Source: Gemmatimonadota bacterium (GTDB lineage Bacteria; Gemmatimonadota; Gemmatimonadetes; Longimicrobiales; Gaopeijiaceae). Taken from it: a stretch of DNA of 64,000 nt. The stretch is from positions 153,145-217,144 of the forward strand of contig DUBS01000035.1 in assembly GCA_012960225.1 (NCBI GenBank), written 5' to 3'. The translations under genes and the position numbers were made by a program. Position 1 is the first letter of the stretch. The number at the start of each line of letters is the position of its first letter. A model generated the notes under the pieces. That model ran no database searches. It was given only the letters and a program-made list of their open reading frames with translations, and was not told the origin of the DNA. Shown piece after piece: positions 27,541-36,876 of the stretch.

Positions 27541-27978
27541 ATGTTCGATGACCTCAGGGCCCACTTCCGCAAAGCGGTCGAAAACTTTAATGAGGAATTG
27601 AACCGCAACGAATTCCCAGAGAAGGCTGATGACCTTATTGATGCAATGAAGAATGAGGTCACTGAAGCGACATCTCATATCAATGCTCTTGAACTTCAGA
27701 TCTCTAAAGCAAGAGATCTGATGGCTGAGGTAGGACACACGGCCGAAACATGCTATCGGCAAGCGGAGATGGCTCACCGTATCGGGGATACTGAGACCAC
27801 TGCCGTGGCAACGCAGTACGCAGAAAAACACGAAGAACATGTCCGTGTCCTCAACGACAAGATCGACGCGCTAAATGCTGAGATCCTCTTCCTAGAAGAG
27901 GAAGTTGAAGAAATGGTTGAGAAGATCGAAAAGGCAGAAGCCACAGGGGTATCGCTTTCCATTGACTCTGTTCCCTAG
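27541..27978 (+). CDS. coiled-coil protein of unknown function
   Basis: 145 residues, highly charged and almost wholly helical with heptad character, mainly residues 5-75 and 95-135 (INALELQISKARDLMAEVG; LNDKIDALNAEILFLEEEVE). No signal peptide or membrane helix. It faintly recalls PspA/IM30-type helical proteins but is much shorter, and I would not assign it. It lies 60 bases after the E1-alpha gene. Confidence 0.65.
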   Translation: MFDDLRAHFRKAVENFNEELNRNEFPEKADDLIDAMKNEVTEATSHINALELQISKARDLMAEVGHTAETCYRQAEMAHRIGDTETTAVATQYAEKHEEHVRVLNDKIDALNAEILFLEEEVEEMVEKIEKAEATGVSLSIDSVP

Positions 27979-28188
27979 AGGAAGCACAACTCAATCTCAC
28001 CTAGCAAGTAAATCAGTACTTAGATAGAAAAACGACAGGGAATACTGTCAGAACTTTCAGCAATAACCGGTGGTTTCCCCAACGTCGTTGGGCCTGGCTC
28101 CTATCCTAGGCTTCCGGTAGATTCGGCCGACCTAAAGAGTAGCTTTCAGACTAGCTTCATAGCACCACTGCCGAGGTCGATATTTCGT

Positions 28189-28467
28189 ATGCAAAACTGG
28201 ATTGGTATAGGGATTTGGATTATCCTTGGGGCAACGATCGGTTTGGTGATGAAAGTCCTGATCAAGCGCCCGAACGAGACACCCGGACACACAATAGTTT
28301 TGATGATCTTGGGATCGTTCGCAGCCGTTATCGGGGGTATGCTGGGGGTGGGCATCTTCCATCTCTATGAGCCACTCGCTATCAGCCCAGGTGGCATGGC
28401 GGGGGGAGCAACCTTCTCGGCAATGATGACTTTCGTCTACCGATGGGGAATCCGCGGACTCATCTAG
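28189..28467 (+). CDS. GlsB/YeaQ/YmgE family stress-response membrane protein
   Basis: 92 residues with three hydrophobic segments and the glycine-rich pattern of the transglycosylase-associated family: WIGIGIWIILGATIGLVMK, then TPGHTIVLMILGSFAAVIGGMLGV. These small proteins are often stress-induced; their molecular role is unsettled. It is preceded by 210 bases without genes and followed by an M20 peptidase gene 44 bases on. Confidence 0.75.
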   Translation: MQNWIGIGIWIILGATIGLVMKVLIKRPNETPGHTIVLMILGSFAAVIGGMLGVGIFHLYEPLAISPGGMAGGATFSAMMTFVYRWGIRGLI

Positions 28468-28511
28468 CGAACAGCCTACATCTTCACTCTCTCCCACGAT
28501 CGATAGCGGAT

Positions 28512-29876
28512 ATGCCCGAAGTACTGACTTTTATAGAGTCGAATCTCGATCGCTTCCGAGCTGAACTCTATGAGTTCCTCAGGATACCTTCGATAAGTGC
28601 CAAAACCGAGCATATTGAGGACACGCGGCGCTCGGCGCAGTGGCTGGCAGATCGCATGCGGGATGCAGGCCTCGAGGTCGAGATCATCGAAACCCCTGGA
28701 CATCCTGTGGTGTTGGGCGAGTGGCGAGGTGCTGGCGAAGCTGCCCCAACGGTCCTGGTCTATGGTCACTACGACGTGCAACCCCCTGAACCCCTGGAAG
28801 AGTGGGTATCACCTCCCTTTGAGCCGAACGAACGAGACGGTCGTATTTATGCTAGAGGCTCAGCAGATGATAAGGGGCAACTCTACATGCATATTAAAGC
28901 CTTGGAGGCACTGCTCACGACAAATAGCTCTATGCCAGTGAATGTGGTAGTGCTCGCCGAAGGTGAGGAAGAGATAGGATCCCCCAACCTTGTCCCTTTT
29001 GTAGAAGCACATCTCGATAGGCTTGCCTGTGATGTGGTGCTCATTTCTGATACAAGCATGTTCTCAGAGGAGCTTCCCTCCCTAGGTTTTTCACTCCGTG
29101 GACTAGCATACTTTGAGATTCATGTCTCCGGGGCCCGGAGTGATCTGCATTCAGGAGAGTATGGGGGTGCAATCACAAACCCAGGCAACGCACTGGCGCA
29201 CATCCTGGCGACTTTACATGACAAGAAAGGCAGAGTCGCGATCGAAGGGTTTTATGATGACGTCGTCGAATGGGATAGTAAGACACGGGCACAGATTGAG
29301 TCCCTTCCTCATTCTGATGAGCAGTACCGAGAAGAACTCGGAGTAAGAAAACTCAACGGTGAACACGGCTTCAGCACCCTCGAACGCCTCTGGATTCGAC
29401 CCACATGCGATGTGAACGGCCTACTGTGTGGATACACTGGTGAGGGAGCCAAGACGGTTCTACCTAACCATGCGATGGCCAAAGTCAGTTTCCGTCTCGT
29501 GCCTAATCAAACTGATGAAAAAGTAAGGGACCTGTTCGAGAAACACGTGCAGCACGTTACTCCTGAAGGTGTCACTATTCAGATTAATGAACTCCACGGA
29601 GGGCGACCCTGGAAGGCTTCTGTAGAAGGTCGTTACTTCGAGGCCGCGACACAGGCGCTACAGGAAGCGTTCGGTACCGCACCCGTCCTGATGGGTAGCG
29701 GGGGCTCTATCCCGATTGTGGTTGAGTTTGAGGAACGGCTTAGCGCTCCCGTGATGCTGGTGGGCTTTTCTCTGCCGGGCTGTAATCTCCACGCGCCCAA
29801 CGAGTGGTTACCAGTTGAGAACTTCGAGCGTGGCATCGGGGCACTCGCTCTCTTATACCAGAAACTAGCGAACTAA
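28512..29876 (+). CDS. M20 family dipeptidase
   Basis: 454 residues from ATG 28512; an upstream in-frame start would overlap the preceding gene and add nothing family-like. The di-zinc site is complete: YGHYDVQP (His86, Asp88), SADDKG (Asp119, with catalytic-type Asp88 spacing), AEGEEEIGS (Glu152-154), the SDTSMF aspartate, and the late His in NLHAPNEW. This is the CNDP/carnosinase-like branch (beta-Ala-Xaa dipeptidase-like) by its length and the HYDVQPPEP segment. No signal peptide, so cytoplasmic dipeptide cleavage. It converges with trpE. Confidence 0.9.
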   Translation: MPEVLTFIESNLDRFRAELYEFLRIPSISAKTEHIEDTRRSAQWLADRMRDAGLEVEIIETPGHPVVLGEWRGAGEAAPTVLVYGHYDVQPPEPLEEWVSPPFEPNERDGRIYARGSADDKGQLYMHIKALEALLTTNSSMPVNVVVLAEGEEEIGSPNLVPFVEAHLDRLACDVVLISDTSMFSEELPSLGFSLRGLAYFEIHVSGARSDLHSGEYGGAITNPGNALAHILATLHDKKGRVAIEGFYDDVVEWDSKTRAQIESLPHSDEQYREELGVRKLNGEHGFSTLERLWIRPTCDVNGLLCGYTGEGAKTVLPNHAMAKVSFRLVPNQTDEKVRDLFEKHVQHVTPEGVTIQINELHGGRPWKASVEGRYFEAATQALQEAFGTAPVLMGSGGSIPIVVEFEERLSAPVMLVGFSLPGCNLHAPNEWLPVENFERGIGALALLYQKLAN

Positions 29877-29889
29877 GTCCTACTGGTAC

Positions 29890-31380
29890 TCAACCTTGCA
29901 CCATAACCGCGGCCTTGAGTAATGCCCTCGCCTTGCTAATGGTCTCTTCATACTCCCGCGAAGGATCACTATCTGCCACGATACCAGCACCTGCCTGGAC
30001 ATAGGCCTTCCCTCTAGTCGCCACAAGCGTGCGGATCGTGATCGCGGTATCCATGCTAACCCCTCCATAGTTGAAATAACCGACTGCACCGGCATAGGGG
30101 CCCCGACGCACCGGCTCTAATTCATCAATGATCTCCATCGCACGAATCTTGGGGGCCCCTGATACTGTACCTGCCGGAAAACACGCCCTAAAGACATCGA
30201 TAGCTCCAAGCCCTTCTCTGAGCTTGGCTTCGACTTGGCTCACGAGGTGTATGACATGCGAGTATCGCTCTACAATCATTAGATCTGATACCGTGACCGA
30301 GCCAAATTCGGCGACCCGTCCAATATCGTTGCGACCGAGATCTACAAGCATCCGGTGTTCCGCTAGCTCCTTCTCGTCTTGGCAAAGCTCTTCGGAAAGC
30401 AAGCGTTCCTCTTCAGCCGAGTCGCCACGGGGTCTCGTTCCTGCAATTGGTCGAACAATCACAACATCGTCTTCAACCCGGACAAGCACTTCCGGAGAAC
30501 TGCCAACCAGACTAATCCCATCAAGCTCAAGGAAATAAAGGTACGGAGATGGATTTAAGGTCCTTAGGCCTCGGTATAGGTCAAACGGAGAGGCTTGAAG
30601 ATCAATCCCAAGACGCTGGCTAAGTACAACCTGAAAAACATCTCCTGCCCGAATGTAATCCCGGATCTTTTCCACACCCTCTTCAAATTCAAGCTGCGTT
30701 GTTGAGCTATCGAACGGCGGATCAGCCTTGGGTTCCTCAGCCAACTGAAGAGGAGGAGGCGAGGGCTCTGACTTTAGCCTATGAATGAGATCATTGGTGG
30801 CTGCAACGGCATCATCATACCCGGCCCGGAGCTCATCCTGGTGCAAACCATCCACAGGAACAGCAACAATCGCCATCGCACGACCAAGCAGGTTATCGAT
30901 CGCCAGAACAACATTGGTAAACAGAAACAGACCGTCCGGAAGTTCTAGGTCATCAGCCGCAGGGTTTGGGAGTGTTTCAATTTCTCTCACCACGTCGTAA
31001 CCGAAATAGCCGACTGCTCCTCCCCAAAACCGAGGAAGACCTTCTATCTCAGCTGGCACACGTTCCCTCAACCTTGTATTTAGATCTTCGAGTGGGTCAT
31101 CGGTATCAACCTTCTTCCAGCCTTGTTCGGGCGTCCACCACGAGACTTCACCACCTTGAAGTTTCCAAGCGCCCACCGGACGGGTTCCCAGAAACGAGTA
31201 TCGGGCCCATTGTTCGCCGCCAAGTACTGATTCTAGAAGAAACCCAAACGGGGGTTCGGCTAGTTTAGAATACGCGGTTACAGCTGTATCTACATCGAAG
31301 AGGAACTCTTGCCATACCGGCACCAGGCCGTACTTGTCGGCTAGGGCCTTAAAGTCATTGAAGGAGGGTCGAGTCTGCAT
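29890..31380 (-). CDS. trpE: anthranilate synthase component I
   Basis: 496 residues. N-terminal RPSFNDFKALADKYGLVPVW is typical for TrpE. The chorismate-binding domain has PSPYLYFLEL, GSSPEVLVRVE, RPIAGTRPRG, AEHRMLVDLGRNDIGRV and GYFNYGGVSMDTAITIRT. It makes anthranilate from chorismate with TrpG. No trpG or other trp gene is adjacent, so tryptophan genes are scattered. Its ATG (31380-31378) shares two bases with the ATG of the divergent hyuA gene, leaving no intergenic DNA. Confidence 0.94.
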   Translation of the reverse strand: MQTRPSFNDFKALADKYGLVPVWQEFLFDVDTAVTAYSKLAEPPFGFLLESVLGGEQWARYSFLGTRPVGAWKLQGGEVSWWTPEQGWKKVDTDDPLEDLNTRLRERVPAEIEGLPRFWGGAVGYFGYDVVREIETLPNPAADDLELPDGLFLFTNVVLAIDNLLGRAMAIVAVPVDGLHQDELRAGYDDAVAATNDLIHRLKSEPSPPPLQLAEEPKADPPFDSSTTQLEFEEGVEKIRDYIRAGDVFQVVLSQRLGIDLQASPFDLYRGLRTLNPSPYLYFLELDGISLVGSSPEVLVRVEDDVVIVRPIAGTRPRGDSAEEERLLSEELCQDEKELAEHRMLVDLGRNDIGRVAEFGSVTVSDLMIVERYSHVIHLVSQVEAKLREGLGAIDVFRACFPAGTVSGAPKIRAMEIIDELEPVRRGPYAGAVGYFNYGGVSMDTAITIRTLVATRGKAYVQAGAGIVADSDPSREYEETISKARALLKAAVMVQG

Positions 31381-33409
31381 GAGCGAAACAATGTCCTCCG
31401 AGCGTCAAGGAGCGTCAACGGCACTCCTCGCTGTTGACACAGGTGGAACCTTCACAGATCTGGTCCTTCTCAGAGAAGGACAAATCCGAACACTTAAGGT
31501 GTCATCGACACCCGAAGACCCCTCACAAGCAGTGTTAGACGGGATCTTACAGATCTTTGGGATTACTGACGTGGCTAGCAGCAAAGACGATCCGTTTACC
31601 CTTCTTCACGGCTCAACAGTTGCCACGAACACTTTACTTGAACGACGCGGGGCCAAGGTGTTACTGGTGACCAACAGAGGGTTTGAGGACGTAATTGAAA
31701 TCGGCAGGCAGAACCGACCTCAGCTGTACGCGTTGGTTGGACATAGGCTTCCCCCGTTGGTGATGCGTGATGATCGCGTGGGGATTAGCGGGAGAATTGG
31801 GCCCCAAGGTGAAGAAATTGAACCGCTTGACCTTGAGGAACTCGCAACCCTCGCTCTTCAGATTAAGGAACATAATGCTGAAGCTATCGCCATCTCACTT
31901 CTGCACAGTTACGCCAACGATGCACATGAGCAAATCGTTGCAGAAGCCGTAGGTGATATTGGGCTACCGCTGTCGGTTTCCGCTGACTTAGTACCAGAAT
32001 TCCGAGAGTATGAGCGTACATCCACCACCGTAGTAAACGCCTATGTGGCGCCAATCATGAGCAATTACCTCGGGCGCATCTCGAAAGAAGCAGGTGCAAC
32101 ACGAGTGAGAATCATGGGATCGAATGGGGGTGTGCTACCAGTTGAGCGAGCAAGAAAAGAACCAGTGCACACAGTCCTTTCTGGCCCTGCTGGAGGGGTT
32201 ATCGGAGCACTAACTTGGGCCGAACGCTCAGGTAGGAAGCAAATTATTTCATTTGATATGGGAGGAACGTCCACTGACGTATCCTTGTGTCCTGGGCACC
32301 CACTCAGGACTCGAGAGTTTGAGATCGCAGGGCAACCCACGGCAATACCGGTCCTGGACATCCATACCGTCGGTGCTGGTGGCGGATCTCTGGCCAGGGT
32401 CGACGCGGGCGGTGCGCTCAGGGTAGGACCTCAGAGCGCCGGAGCAGAACCCGGACCGATCTGCTATGGCAGAGGCGGATCCAGGGTCACAGTAACTGAT
32501 GCCCATGTTTGGCTTGGGCGTCTTCCGGCTTCTTCCTTCCTAGGTGGTAGCGAAACTCTTGACCGAGACGCAATTCGTGATCCGCTGGGAGTGCTGGCAG
32601 CAGCACTCGGTGCGTCTCTTGAAGAAACCGCCGAAGGGATCTTGGCCGTGGCGGACACAGCAATGGAGCGAGCCCTGCGTGTGATCTCGGTAGAGCGTGG
32701 CTACGATCCAGAGGATTTTACCATCGTGGCATTCGGCGGTGCCGGTGGCCTGCACGTCACTGAGGTTACTGAGCGACTAGGGGCTCGAGAGGCCCTGATC
32801 CCCCCAGATCCCGGCCTCTTATCAGCCTACGGAATGCTGGCTTCGCCCGTGACCCGAGAAACTGCCCGCACTGTGCTGCAAGCCACCGATGATTCAGGGG
32901 CTGATGACTACATTGACGACGCACTGGCAGGGCTCGCTCTTCAGGCATGGACGGAAATGGTAGAGGAGGGGTCAGACCCGGACGAACTATCCACTACACT
33001 CTGGATTGACGCTCGATATCGAGGGCAGAGCTTTGAGCTAAGGGTTCACGCCGAAGATTGGGTCGAACGCTTCCACAACTTACACGAGGAACGCTACGGG
33101 TATCGCCGAGATGGAACAGCGGTAGAGGCAGTCACTTTGCGCGCAGTAGTGACCGCACCAGCTCCACTACTTGCGGTCCATAGACTCCCGATTGCTGATG
33201 GTCCACCACCGACCCTCTCAACTAACGTGGTCTATAGGGACAGAGAGATAGAGGCACTACTGGTATCTCGAAGCGACTTACGTTTAGAACACGTCTTAGA
33301 GGGTCCGCTGATCGTTCAGGAATACAGTGGAACGACATGGGCGCCCCCTGGCTGGACCGTAAGGCCGGATCTCTGGGGATGCTTACACCTTACAAGGGGG
33401 CTGGGCTAA
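31379..33409 (+). CDS. hydantoinase/oxoprolinase HyuA-family ATP-dependent enzyme, without HyuB
   Basis: 676 residues from ATG 31379 (AGGAGGG upstream). An actin-like ATPase pattern is seen: AVDTGGTFTDLV near 18-29, LLHGSTVATNTLLERRGAK, SGPAGGVIGAL, ISFDMGGTSTDVSLC and FGGAGGLH. This is the HyuA/N-methylhydantoinase beta-type chain, which hydrolyses hydantoins or 5-oxoproline with ATP, normally paired with HyuB directly downstream. Here only 117 bases and then an unrelated membrane protein follow, so HyuB is missing locally. The gene overlaps trpE head-to-head. Confidence 0.9.
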   Translation: MSETMSSERQGASTALLAVDTGGTFTDLVLLREGQIRTLKVSSTPEDPSQAVLDGILQIFGITDVASSKDDPFTLLHGSTVATNTLLERRGAKVLLVTNRGFEDVIEIGRQNRPQLYALVGHRLPPLVMRDDRVGISGRIGPQGEEIEPLDLEELATLALQIKEHNAEAIAISLLHSYANDAHEQIVAEAVGDIGLPLSVSADLVPEFREYERTSTTVVNAYVAPIMSNYLGRISKEAGATRVRIMGSNGGVLPVERARKEPVHTVLSGPAGGVIGALTWAERSGRKQIISFDMGGTSTDVSLCPGHPLRTREFEIAGQPTAIPVLDIHTVGAGGGSLARVDAGGALRVGPQSAGAEPGPICYGRGGSRVTVTDAHVWLGRLPASSFLGGSETLDRDAIRDPLGVLAAALGASLEETAEGILAVADTAMERALRVISVERGYDPEDFTIVAFGGAGGLHVTEVTERLGAREALIPPDPGLLSAYGMLASPVTRETARTVLQATDDSGADDYIDDALAGLALQAWTEMVEEGSDPDELSTTLWIDARYRGQSFELRVHAEDWVERFHNLHEERYGYRRDGTAVEAVTLRAVVTAPAPLLAVHRLPIADGPPPTLSTNVVYRDREIEALLVSRSDLRLEHVLEGPLIVQEYSGTTWAPPGWTVRPDLWGCLHLTRGLG

Positions 33410-33526
33410 TACGGCACGTTGTCTAAGATATAAGCAGATTATTGGGGGCAATTACCTTTGAGCTTTCATACAGTAATGGCTAATCAAACATGAACCCTGT
33501 TCGAGAGACTGCTGCGCTGGGACGAG

Positions 33527-35845
33527 ATGAGTAGAGCAAGCAAGCAAGCACTGCACGAGAGCCCAAAGAGTGGCACTGAGAACCTTCGTCCGCCCTATAA
33601 GGAGGCCTGGATCGCAGGAGCACTCGTATTTGCTCTATACTGGCTCACGCTATCTCCGACAACAGCATTCTGGGATACCAGCGAGTATATCGCGACAGGC
33701 CACATGCTTGGTATTCCACACCCTCCAGGGAATCCGCTCTTTGTAGTCCTCGCCAGAGCATGGTCCGTGGTTTTCACATTTTTCGGCCTATCGGTAGCAA
33801 CCAGTATTAATCTATTCAGTGCTTTCATGTCGGCCGCCGCTCACGCTATGTGGTTCCTAGTAACACACCACATCCTGCGCTACTTCTCGAGCGACAAGCT
33901 TTTCCGCCTTGTCGGGGCTGCGGCAGCCGTTCTTGTGAGTTCGACTTCCTTTACAGTCTGGAGCCAGTCAAACGTCAATGAGAAGGTTTACACAGTCTCA
34001 CTCTTCACGATCGCCCTTCTATCGTGGCTAGCGGTCCGATGGCAAGAGAACCTGGGGAAAGGCAAGGACGACAATCTACTCATTCTGATGGTGTTCATTC
34101 TCGCCTTAAGTGTGGGAAATCACCTGATGGCGTTCCTCGTCGCCCCCGCCATCGGAATCTTCATACTCGTGGTTCATCCTCAAACTCTCTTGAACTGGCG
34201 CTTGTACTTGGTTGGTGCAGCCGTAGCGATAGTCGGACTATCAATTCATCTATTTCTGCCCTTACGTGCTGGACTTCAGCCGGTAATCAACGAGGCAGCA
34301 CCGGCTTGCCCAGATATCAGCTCTGCGCTCTCAGCTGTGGTTACGTATGGCAAAACTGGCTGTGCAGCGCTAGCCGAAGCACTCAATCGCACTCAATACG
34401 AGAAACCACCTCTACTTCCTAGGTCGGCTCCACTGGTCTCACAGGTTGCGAACTACCTTCAGTATTTCGACTGGCAGTGGGCCAGGTCTCTCGATGGTAG
34501 CAACGTGCTCTTCTCTAATTGGCGCCTACCATTCACGATGCTATTCACAGGGTTAGGCGTATGGGGTGCAATCGAGCACGCAAGAAGAGACCGGACGAGC
34601 TTCATTTTCTTGGCCACGCTCTTCGTGACCTTATCCGCCGGCCTAGTCTACTACCTGAATTTCAGATACGGATATTCACTTCCGGACCCAATCGCTGACA
34701 GAGGACTCCATGAAGTTCGTGAACGTGACTACTTCTTTATAGTCAGCTTCTCGGTATGGGGGCTTTGGGCAGGCATGGGCATTGCAACTCTTTGGCGGGA
34801 GGCAAGCCGTGAGGTGCGCTCGGGCCTCGCGAAGGCCAGCCCAATCCTTGGGTTGGCACTGATTCCGTTGGTCCTGAATTTCACTTGGGCAAGCCGTGCA
34901 GATGACTACTCTGCTAGGGACTGGGCCCATAACCTTATAATGAGCGTCGAACCATACGGTGTGCTTTTTACAAACGGTGACAATGACACCTTCCCGCTCT
35001 GGTATCTACAGGAAGTAGAAGGCATCAGGAGAGACGTCACAGTCATTGTGACTTCCTACCTAAACACTGAGTGGTACACGAAACAACTCAAGAGGATAAC
35101 CGCACCATGTGATCCCGACATGGGTCCATCCGAGGACTGGTCTAGAATTATTTGCCAGCGTCCTTATACTGCCGAAAACACGTCCGCAGCATACGTGACT
35201 GATCCCACATCTATGCCCAACAAGGTCTCCCTGGTTGTGGCTACTAGCATCAAGGAGCCCACCAAGTCGATCATCCCACTTACCGATGAACAGATCGATC
35301 AGGTTTCACAGAATTATGTGCGCGTCGAAGGAAATCGATCTGTCAGGCTCGGAAATATCAATACTGTCTTGAGGGACGGTGATAGTCTGGTGCCGTGGGA
35401 ACAGTACGCGCTAGCGCTGATCGGAGAGGTGATCGATGAACGGCCGATCTACTTCTCGTCCAGTGGCAACGCTGCGGTATCACTCGGCTTGACTGACTAC
35501 CTCGTGCGGCAGGGCCTTGCTTACCGACTGAATAATGGTCCGCTAGAGGAGGTTGAAAGCGCTGAGGGTGTTATCCGCATGTTGCCTTCACCGTACGAAT
35601 CAGTAATAGGTCAATGGGTAGATATGCCGAGGACACACACTTTGTTAACTGAAGTCTTCGTGCACCGATCGGGAATTCCAGATGAATGGACGCACTGGCC
35701 GGATCTCGCGACGATCGGCATCCCTAACTATTACGCCTGGGGATACTTGGCTCTAAGTCAAGCTGCACTACAGACGTCTGATGAAGCATTGATGGAGCAG
35801 TACAGTGAGCGTGCTGAAGCTTGGTTGAGGCTAGGCACGGGGTGA
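33527..35845 (+). CDS. DUF2723 GT-C-like membrane protein
   Basis: 772 residues. The family signature is LSPTTAFWDTSEYIATGHMLGIPHPPG-type; here TAFWDTSEYIA and IPHPPGNPLF are seen near residues 45-70. About ten membrane helices follow, then a soluble domain with FTNGDNDTFPLWYLQEVEGI. DUF2723 proteins have a GT-C glycosyltransferase-like fold and are thought to move sugars onto lipids or proteins in Bacteroidota and Gemmatimonadota; the donor is unknown. The Asp in FWDTSE fits the GT-C catalytic loop. The gene stands alone. Confidence 0.87.
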   Translation: MSRASKQALHESPKSGTENLRPPYKEAWIAGALVFALYWLTLSPTTAFWDTSEYIATGHMLGIPHPPGNPLFVVLARAWSVVFTFFGLSVATSINLFSAFMSAAAHAMWFLVTHHILRYFSSDKLFRLVGAAAAVLVSSTSFTVWSQSNVNEKVYTVSLFTIALLSWLAVRWQENLGKGKDDNLLILMVFILALSVGNHLMAFLVAPAIGIFILVVHPQTLLNWRLYLVGAAVAIVGLSIHLFLPLRAGLQPVINEAAPACPDISSALSAVVTYGKTGCAALAEALNRTQYEKPPLLPRSAPLVSQVANYLQYFDWQWARSLDGSNVLFSNWRLPFTMLFTGLGVWGAIEHARRDRTSFIFLATLFVTLSAGLVYYLNFRYGYSLPDPIADRGLHEVRERDYFFIVSFSVWGLWAGMGIATLWREASREVRSGLAKASPILGLALIPLVLNFTWASRADDYSARDWAHNLIMSVEPYGVLFTNGDNDTFPLWYLQEVEGIRRDVTVIVTSYLNTEWYTKQLKRITAPCDPDMGPSEDWSRIICQRPYTAENTSAAYVTDPTSMPNKVSLVVATSIKEPTKSIIPLTDEQIDQVSQNYVRVEGNRSVRLGNINTVLRDGDSLVPWEQYALALIGEVIDERPIYFSSSGNAAVSLGLTDYLVRQGLAYRLNNGPLEEVESAEGVIRMLPSPYESVIGQWVDMPRTHTLLTEVFVHRSGIPDEWTHWPDLATIGIPNYYAWGYLALSQAALQTSDEALMEQYSERAEAWLRLGTG

Positions 35846-35866
35846 AGCACCAAGTCAAGCTTCTTT
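35844..35866 (+). terminator. weak rho-independent terminator after the DUF2723 gene
   Basis: GAAGC (35844-35848) and GCTTC (35859-35863) can pair around a 10-base loop and are followed by TTTATTC. The five-pair stem overlaps the stop codon, so this is a marginal call. Confidence 0.3.
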
Positions 35867-35868
35867 AT

Positions 35869-36837
35869 TCATAGATCGAAGATTTCTCCTAGTTCTTCCG
35901 CCTCGGCAACCGATAGCACCTTTGCCGCCACCGCGATGTCCTGGACTGCATTTCCTACAGATTTGAAGTACGTGATCTCCTCTGCTTCCGTGCGTCCAGT
36001 AATCCGACCAAGAACGATGTCGCCAATTTCTCCAGCAATCACGTCCTCTCCGAACAAGCCATCTCTAATAGGACCTACGATATCTCCGGCCTCCTCAAGC
36101 GCAGCCTCCTTTTGGTCCACTATGACTCGTGCCCGCTCCACCAGGGTGGCATCGACTTCTCTCATGTCTGTAGTGAACGAGCCGATACCGGTCACGTGTG
36201 TGCCAGGCTCTACAAGCGCACCATCAAACACTGGAGTTGAACTGCTGGTTGCAGCAATGATGATATCCGCCCCAGTTACGGCCTCATCTGGGTCCTCCAA
36301 ACTGACAGCCTCCACTCCGCTCAGTTCACCTACCAGATCTTGTGCAGACGTAGCACTACGGGAGACAACACGAACCTTAGTGATGTCTCTCACACACCGT
36401 ACAGCCTCAAGTTGGGTCCTTGCCTGCGTACCGGCGCCAAAAAGCGCTACAGTCGTAGAATCTCTCCTGGCTAGAAGGTCTGCGGCGAGGCCACCAACTG
36501 CGCCTGTGCGAAGGGCGGTCAGCCACGTCCCATCCATAAGGGCAATCGGACAGCCAGTCAGAGTGTCTAGAACCACCACCACCGCATGGATTACTGGGAG
36601 GCCCGACTGTGCATTACCCTCATGCACTGAAACAATCTTCACGCCAGCGGAGTCCTGCTCTTTCAAGTGGGCAGGCATGAATAGACTAACCCCTTGAGAT
36701 GTCTCCAGCGCTACACGAACAGGGACAGTTGCCTCACCCGCTGCAAGAGCGCTAAATGCATCCCTCATCGTCTCAATGGCCATTGGCATGTTAATAGTGG
36801 ATCGCACGGTATCAGACGATAAAATTCGAACCCTCAT
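35869..36837 (-). CDS. ornithine cyclodeaminase/mu-crystallin family protein
   Basis: 322 residues. Family markers are MDGTWLTALRTGAVGGLAADLLA and the NAD(P)-binding VALFGAGTQARTQLEAV with RVVSRS. Members are ornithine cyclodeaminase, alanine dehydrogenase or ketimine reductase; sequence alone does not choose. It is divergent from an FAD amine oxidase with 39 bases between starts, and RidA follows that gene. The setting suggests that it reduces imines or ketimines formed by the oxidase. Confidence 0.88.
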   Translation of the reverse strand: MRVRILSSDTVRSTINMPMAIETMRDAFSALAAGEATVPVRVALETSQGVSLFMPAHLKEQDSAGVKIVSVHEGNAQSGLPVIHAVVVVLDTLTGCPIALMDGTWLTALRTGAVGGLAADLLARRDSTTVALFGAGTQARTQLEAVRCVRDITKVRVVSRSATSAQDLVGELSGVEAVSLEDPDEAVTGADIIIAATSSSTPVFDGALVEPGTHVTGIGSFTTDMREVDATLVERARVIVDQKEAALEEAGDIVGPIRDGLFGEDVIAGEIGDIVLGRITGRTEAEEITYFKSVGNAVQDIAVAAKVLSVAEAEELGEIFDL

Positions 36838-36876
36838 GGCTTACCTAGGGAAACAGGGAATACAAAAGTACAGGGC

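Noticed and set aside
35936..36697. 253-codon plus-strand frame opposite the ornithine-cyclodeaminase gene
   Set aside because: Serine/proline-rich low-complexity shadow of a well-supported gene; no ribosome site and no recognisable motif.
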